From assembly GCF_003573695.1 (NCBI RefSeq), contig NC_039358.1, positions 98,890,117 to 98,954,116 on the forward strand: a DNA stretch of 64,000 nucleotides, in the 5' to 3' direction. Source of the DNA: Papaver somniferum. Its lineage: Eukaryota; Streptophyta; Magnoliopsida; Ranunculales; Papaveraceae. Positions within the stretch are counted from its first letter, which is position 1. Every line of letters starts with the position of its first letter. The notes under the pieces are model-generated. The model made no database searches and was not told where the DNA came from. It worked only from the letters and a program-made list of their open reading frames with translations. A program made the position numbers and the translations under genes. This document shows, in pieces, positions 59,819-64,000 of the stretch.

Positions 59819-60807
59819 TTGGAAAGTTAAAGATTTTTTATCTTGAAATGCAACAGCGAGAGAAACATCATTTGGTAGTAAACTCTGTTACCACATCTGA
59901 TAAGAAATCTCGTTGCCCAAAAGTGATTTAAAAAAACGAGAATAACTTTAAGTCATCTCTTTCATTGTTCATACAACAGTTGAAAAAGACACTCAGATAG
60001 AGTAAAAGAAATTCTCAAAAGAAAAATATTTCAATCAAAAAGGGGAATAATAAAGATCAAAAGAATCATGAAAATAAGTCTTGTTTAAAGTGCTACAGAA
60101 GTGTTGATACTTCAAAAACCTCTGATGAGGAGGTTAATGAGTTAACAAAGGCTTGGATGGATACTCTTGACTATTGTCCGGGGGAAGAAATCTGGGTAAG
60201 TTCCTTTAACTTCTTTGCTGACAATTACACGTGTCCTCCAAACATCCCAGTCCACTCCGAATTACTCGATCATGTCCCTCCAAAAGAAGAAAGTCTAATG
60301 AAAAGGATTGAATATTTGTAAAATCAACTGGATGTTCTGAGACATGAAATTGCAAGCATTCGCAATAGTGATTCCCATAAGAAATACCATCCCTCGATTA
60401 TTTCTTCTCAGCAAATCATGCCTGACACTATATCTAATGAAAAGGATGATATAGAAAATCACAAGAGTGCCTCAATTGATTCAAATTATGATATCTTGTA
60501 TGTTGATCAGGATCATCAAGATAATATAAGCACAAAAAATCAAGAGATTATCTCCTCAGTCAAAACTTGCTTGCAAAAGAGGAGAAAGAAATCTTCCATA
60601 TGTACTATTAAAAGTACGAAAGAGATTTTTAAGGCCACCCATAGCCTTCAAAGACCAACAAACAGAGTCATCAACACTGCTCTAAGACAAATGAGCAAAA
60701 CTCTCAATTCTGTTCACACAAGGGGAGAACGGGATCAAGAGATAAGTACACCCTTAAGATGGAGACCTCTCAATCCTGTTATGTACCATGAGAAGCTTAT
60801 TCTGTAG
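59811..60807 (+). pseudogene. Gag extension frame, decayed
   Basis: After the homopolymer shift a short frame ends at about 59930. A frame aligned with the ATG at 60418 is open from about 60078 (CLKCYRSVDTSKTSDEEV) with one TAA near 60318, and then runs to 60807. It is Lys/Asp/Ser-rich with a helical part (RIEYL.NQLDVLRHEIASI) and a basic end (CLQKRRKKSS). CLKCY may be what remains of a zinc knuckle. No protease, integrase or RT motif follows. Confidence 0.5.
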
Positions 60808-61069
60808 TAAGAATATAAGATGGTTCTTTTACCCTCTGTTTTCTACAAGAACCATATCCTACTAAGAGGGTGTATTTCTGTACTTAGTCTGGTTCTTATC
60901 TCTGTTTGGTTTGGTCAAAAGCATTCATAAACGGTTACTCCTAAAATCGTTTCCTTGCACCTACCCTTGACTTAGGGTTTTATTCAAAAGATCTTCTTAG
61001 AATATCTTCTTCTTTTTAAGAAGAAGTCTCTTCCCTTGAAGGCTGAGCATTTCATTTCTCTCTTCCGCC
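60808..61069 (+). other. Leader before the small coiled-coil ORF
   Basis: Non-coding. Includes an AGAAGATCTTCTT-type inverted repeat near 60990-61025 just before the ATG at 61070. Confidence 0.4.
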
Positions 61070-61399
61070 ATGTCTTCTTCCAGTCTCTCAATCAAAGAAA
61101 GTGAGGTGTGGACTGTTTTGTTTCCATCTAAGAAGATTCGTTTCGACTCATCAGATAATGAGTTATGCTCAGACAAGCGTGATGTATCTTTTGATGGAAC
61201 TCCATTTGTATCCCAGTTTGAGAAACTATCCTTGACCATGAATCTCGTTTTGGAACAAGTAAGTGCTCTGAAAAAGGAATTGGTTTTATCATCCAAGAAA
61301 CTGGAAGAAAAGATTGAAAATCTTGAATCAAGGATTGATCTAATTGAAGATGAGCTTGATGAATATAGGGAATACGAGAAGAATTCTGAAAGTAAGTGA
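61070..61399 (+). CDS. Small acidic/coiled-coil protein of the element (function unknown)
   Basis: 109 intact codons with ATG in the context CCGCCATGTC. Residues 1-45 are polar and acidic; residues ~55-100 form a clear coiled coil (ALKKELVLSSKKLEEKIENL, then ESRIDLIEDELDEYREY). No signal peptide or membrane segment is visible. A counterpart in the same position, of similar size and layout, is split by an insertion in the minus-strand element (41703-42068 with 50665-50715). The place near the 3' end recalls the env-like ORF of SIRE-type elements, but no env feature is present, so I name no function. Confidence 0.55.
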   Translation: MSSSSLSIKESEVWTVLFPSKKIRFDSSDNELCSDKRDVSFDGTPFVSQFEKLSLTMNLVLEQVSALKKELVLSSKKLEEKIENLESRIDLIEDELDEYREYEKNSESK

Positions 61400-62795
61400 A
61401 ATAATTTTTTCTAGGAAACTTCTTAAGAGAATTTTTATTCTTTTTTTTGTTTAAAAAGGATAACTAGGGTTTGGAATAGCCATTATTGTGAGTACACATA
61501 GCTATGTCCAACGTTTTCATCTTGCAATGTTTTTAGATTTATTTATTTAAATTCTAAAGTGGTTTGGAAGATGATGTTTGCAGTATTAATCTTTATGGTT
61601 TTATATATTGCAATATGTTATGGGATATGTGTGTTTGCGTCCGTGAACTATTATTTTCCCATACGATGTCAAAAGTTATCACTTTCATATATCGATATGC
61701 ATGTATTGATACAAGATCGATGAACTTTTGTTTGCCTATTATGTCAATTCTTTGATAGAAGATAGGTTAAAATCTTTGTTTAAGAGGATTATGTCTATTA
61801 TATGTCATTGTGCAAATAGTGATGGAAAATAGAATGAATCCTTGTCTATTCCGCAGTATTGATCTTCCTTGATCCATATTTTATGTATATACTGTGCGGC
61901 TCCATAAGTCTTCTTATGTGAGCATTTCCAACTAAACAAATCATATATTCATTTGTGATTAATTTGGTTGTGTATTTCGATTAAATTAATCATGGGTTCT
62001 CTTGTGATTAGTTTAATTGAGAATTTTTTGATACAAAATCATTTTGTGGTTTTTGGTGTCCAAAAAAATCCTTCTTTTCTTGTAAATGTAAGGTCGCTCT
62101 TGTTGTTCTTTCGGGAATGACATCAAATGGGGGAGAGTTCTTTTGAACTTGCGCTTAATTTCTTTATCTTTTTGGGGAGTGCGGTTGTGGAATATTTTAG
62201 GGGTTATCTTGTATCTTTATAAACTCCTTGATGAATGCATTTAACTTCGGATTTATGATTGCATCTAAACAAGTTGATATGTACTTTTCTTTGGTCTTGA
62301 AGCATCTCCGTGGAAATTTCATTAGGATACCGTTTTCGTACCTTTGCCAATTTTATTGACAAAATGGGAGAATTAATATGTAGTTCACACTACAAATACA
62401 TATGGTTTACGTGTTTTACGGATCATTATCTAAGGGAGAGTGGTTTTCATGTTGAGATGAAAGTATTGACTAAGGGGGAGTGATATATATCACCATAGTA
62501 TTGTTGTCGAAGTTGTGATATAAGAACTTTGATACTGTGTAATAATACTATGACACTGTATAACAATGATCGAGAGTGTTTGTTTTCTCATTGTTATAGC
62601 TACGGATCTTCAACAACTATGATGTTGAATTGAACATCTATGGAATCATGGGAGTACTTGGAAAAGACGAAGTTTTCGAGTAATGTTGAAGCACCAAGGA
62701 GATCAAGCATGTGGACGAGAAGCTACAAAGTTTTATTTATTTTATAATCCATATGTATTGATAGTTTTGCCACTAAAATTGACAAAGGGGGAGAT
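61400..62795 (+). other. 3' non-coding region with hairpin modules and polypurine tracts
   Basis: A small hairpin CATAAG..CTTATG (61903-61918) is followed by GTGAGCA and a long hairpin with arms CAACTAAACAAATCA and TGATTAATTTGGTTG (61929-61970). A second perfect stem pairs 62559-62569 with 62588-62598. Tracts lie near 62366, 62432, 62473 and at 62784-62794. Colinear with 11330-12616, though the arrays are shorter. The frame at 61564-61755 is not a gene. Confidence 0.6.
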
Positions 62796-64000
62796 TGTTA
62801 GAGCATTGCTCGGACGAACTCGTATGCGTTTCTATCTCAAGAATGTTTGACGAGTTTAGTTTTCAAAACTATATGTCTTGATTTCTAGACTACTTATAGC
62901 TAAGTCTCGGTTTAGGACAGTTTAGTGTAGTTGAGATCCGGACTCCATGGAGATCATCTTACGAAGACGAAGAACTATTCAAGTAACCAGTGGAACTTCA
63001 TCCGACTAAAAGGTATGTGGAGACTTGAAATTATCTATCACTCAAAAGTCTATCTACTCTATCTCCTACTCTTGAGACAAAGTCGTATAAGTATGATAGT
63101 TTTCATACATACACATTTGCTATTTCGAGCCGAGTTTACTCGCCTATCTTTTTCTCAAAATATGTGTTAGTAAGCTTTCGCTTTAACCAATTTTCATCTT
63201 TACCCGTGACGAAAGTCATGATGACGTTCCAATATTGAAAATAGCTTTGATGACGATAGTTGTGAATAACGACTGTTATAACATTTTAGAAGAATGTTTC
63301 AATGATTGAAATGTAGAGTTGAGATTACGTAACCAACTATGGATATAAGCATATATAGTATGTTCGCACATTAGTGTATAAATCTATGTGCCGGAAACCA
63401 AGTGTGTGCATACGGTATTGGTGAAGGAGACAGGTTGGGTACGCGTACCAGCGGAAGTTTTCGAACCGAAAATTTCTGCTGAGTTTGTAAGTTTGCAAAC
63501 TGTTAAACCAGTCACCTTAGGTACGCATACCCGTACACGTACCCACGGAAGTTTTCGACCGAAAATTTCTGCTGAGTTTCTAAACTCAAATCTGGTAGCT
63601 ATGGTACACGTACCCGTACGCGTACCCAAGCTGGTTATATTTCTCAAAACGAAAGTTCATGAACCTAAACAATAAATCAATAAGGAATGCAATCTTTGCA
63701 AACCGTGGCTATATTGTTCATGAATTGATTCAAGCGAATCAAACCGATTTTGTTTCAACTGTGTCTATTCATAAAGACCTAAGCAATTGAAAAACTCTTC
63801 AATTAGTTCTTATGAGTCATTTGAACTAGTTATGTGAAGAAGATGAATACGGTTAATATGAAAGTACTCATATCGCTAACCATTGGTTAACTATTTGTGA
63901 ACCAACTAAGTGTACACGTTTAGGTACGGTTACTCAAACCTAAATGAAATACATTTCATTTGTGTGTGACAATCTAAGTTTCGATCTAACGGTTGAAAGA
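62796..64000 (+). repeat. 3' LTR, incomplete at the window edge
   Basis: Starts TGTTAGAGCATTGCTCGG after AAAGGGGGAGAT. The variable region (63435-63630) has GGTACGCGTACC, CCGTACACGTACCC and GTACCCGTACGCGTACC, each followed by GGAAGTTTTCGACCGAAAA or a variant. The U5 end lies beyond 64000. Confidence 0.8.

Larger units (their letters stand above)
57820..64000 (+). mobile_element. Non-autonomous TTAGAGC-family element, 3' LTR runs past the window
   Basis: 5' LTR 57820-59149, PBS at 59152-59163, internal region 59150-62795, polypurine tract 62784-62794, 3' LTR from 62796. The internal region is only 3.65 kb: a UBN2-type gag, an extension frame, a small coiled-coil ORF and the hairpin-rich 3' region, but no pol. 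The right TSD lies outside the window. Confidence 0.8.

Overview
This window looks like gene-poor plant nuclear DNA made almost entirely of nested LTR retrotransposons. Repeated tRNA-Met-type primer binding sites, polypurine tracts, TG..CA LTR ends and 5-bp target site duplications (TSDs) show this. A Cassandra-type LTR carrying a 5S rRNA domain and a Helitron-like terminus also point to a flowering plant, probably a eudicot; the species cannot be read from the sequence. I found no intact host gene, and no reverse transcriptase, integrase or RNase H anywhere. Every retroelement seen here is therefore non-autonomous or decayed.

Layout. 1-2.9 kb is mostly unassigned, with one possible terminal exon and one CACTA-like end. 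2.9-4.5 kb is a Ty3/gypsy LTR cut off by a minus-strand copia-like LTR (4507-7029, resuming at 28978-29291). That LTR is split by a 22-kb compound element (7030-28977) with matching CAAAT TSDs. The compound element has three LTRs and two internal domains. Its first LTR holds a 274-bp Cassandra solo LTR. Its third LTR holds a gypsy-like element (19117-27977), which in turn holds a 5'-truncated Helitron-like piece with exon-like fragments.

29.3-31.5 kb is decayed internal and unassigned sequence. 31.6-36 kb is a broken multi-exon coiled-coil gene, with a solo LTR (32205-34503, TSD GAGTT) in an intron; its 3' end is cut by another gypsy LTR (35963-57033). Inside that gypsy LTR sits a solo copia-like LTR (37046-56378). 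Inside that is a complete minus-strand element (37929-54681, TSD CTTTT). Inside that is a gag-only gypsy element (42069-50659, TSD ACCGC). From 57820 to the window end there is one more plus-strand copia-like element, whose 3' LTR runs off the edge.

Most LTRs belong to one copia-like family, called here the TTAGAGC family. LTRs are usually about 2.3-2.8 kb and start TGTTAGAGC or a near variant. The PBS is TGGTATCAGAGC; several GGGGGAG tracts lie upstream of the 3' LTR. PBS and tract layout resemble the SIRE/Maximus lineage, which is inference. Its members carry a gag-like ORF, sometimes a small acidic/coiled-coil ORF, and a long 3' non-coding region full of conserved hairpins. That hairpin region, the small ORF and the swapped motif cassettes inside the LTRs are the least explained things in the window.
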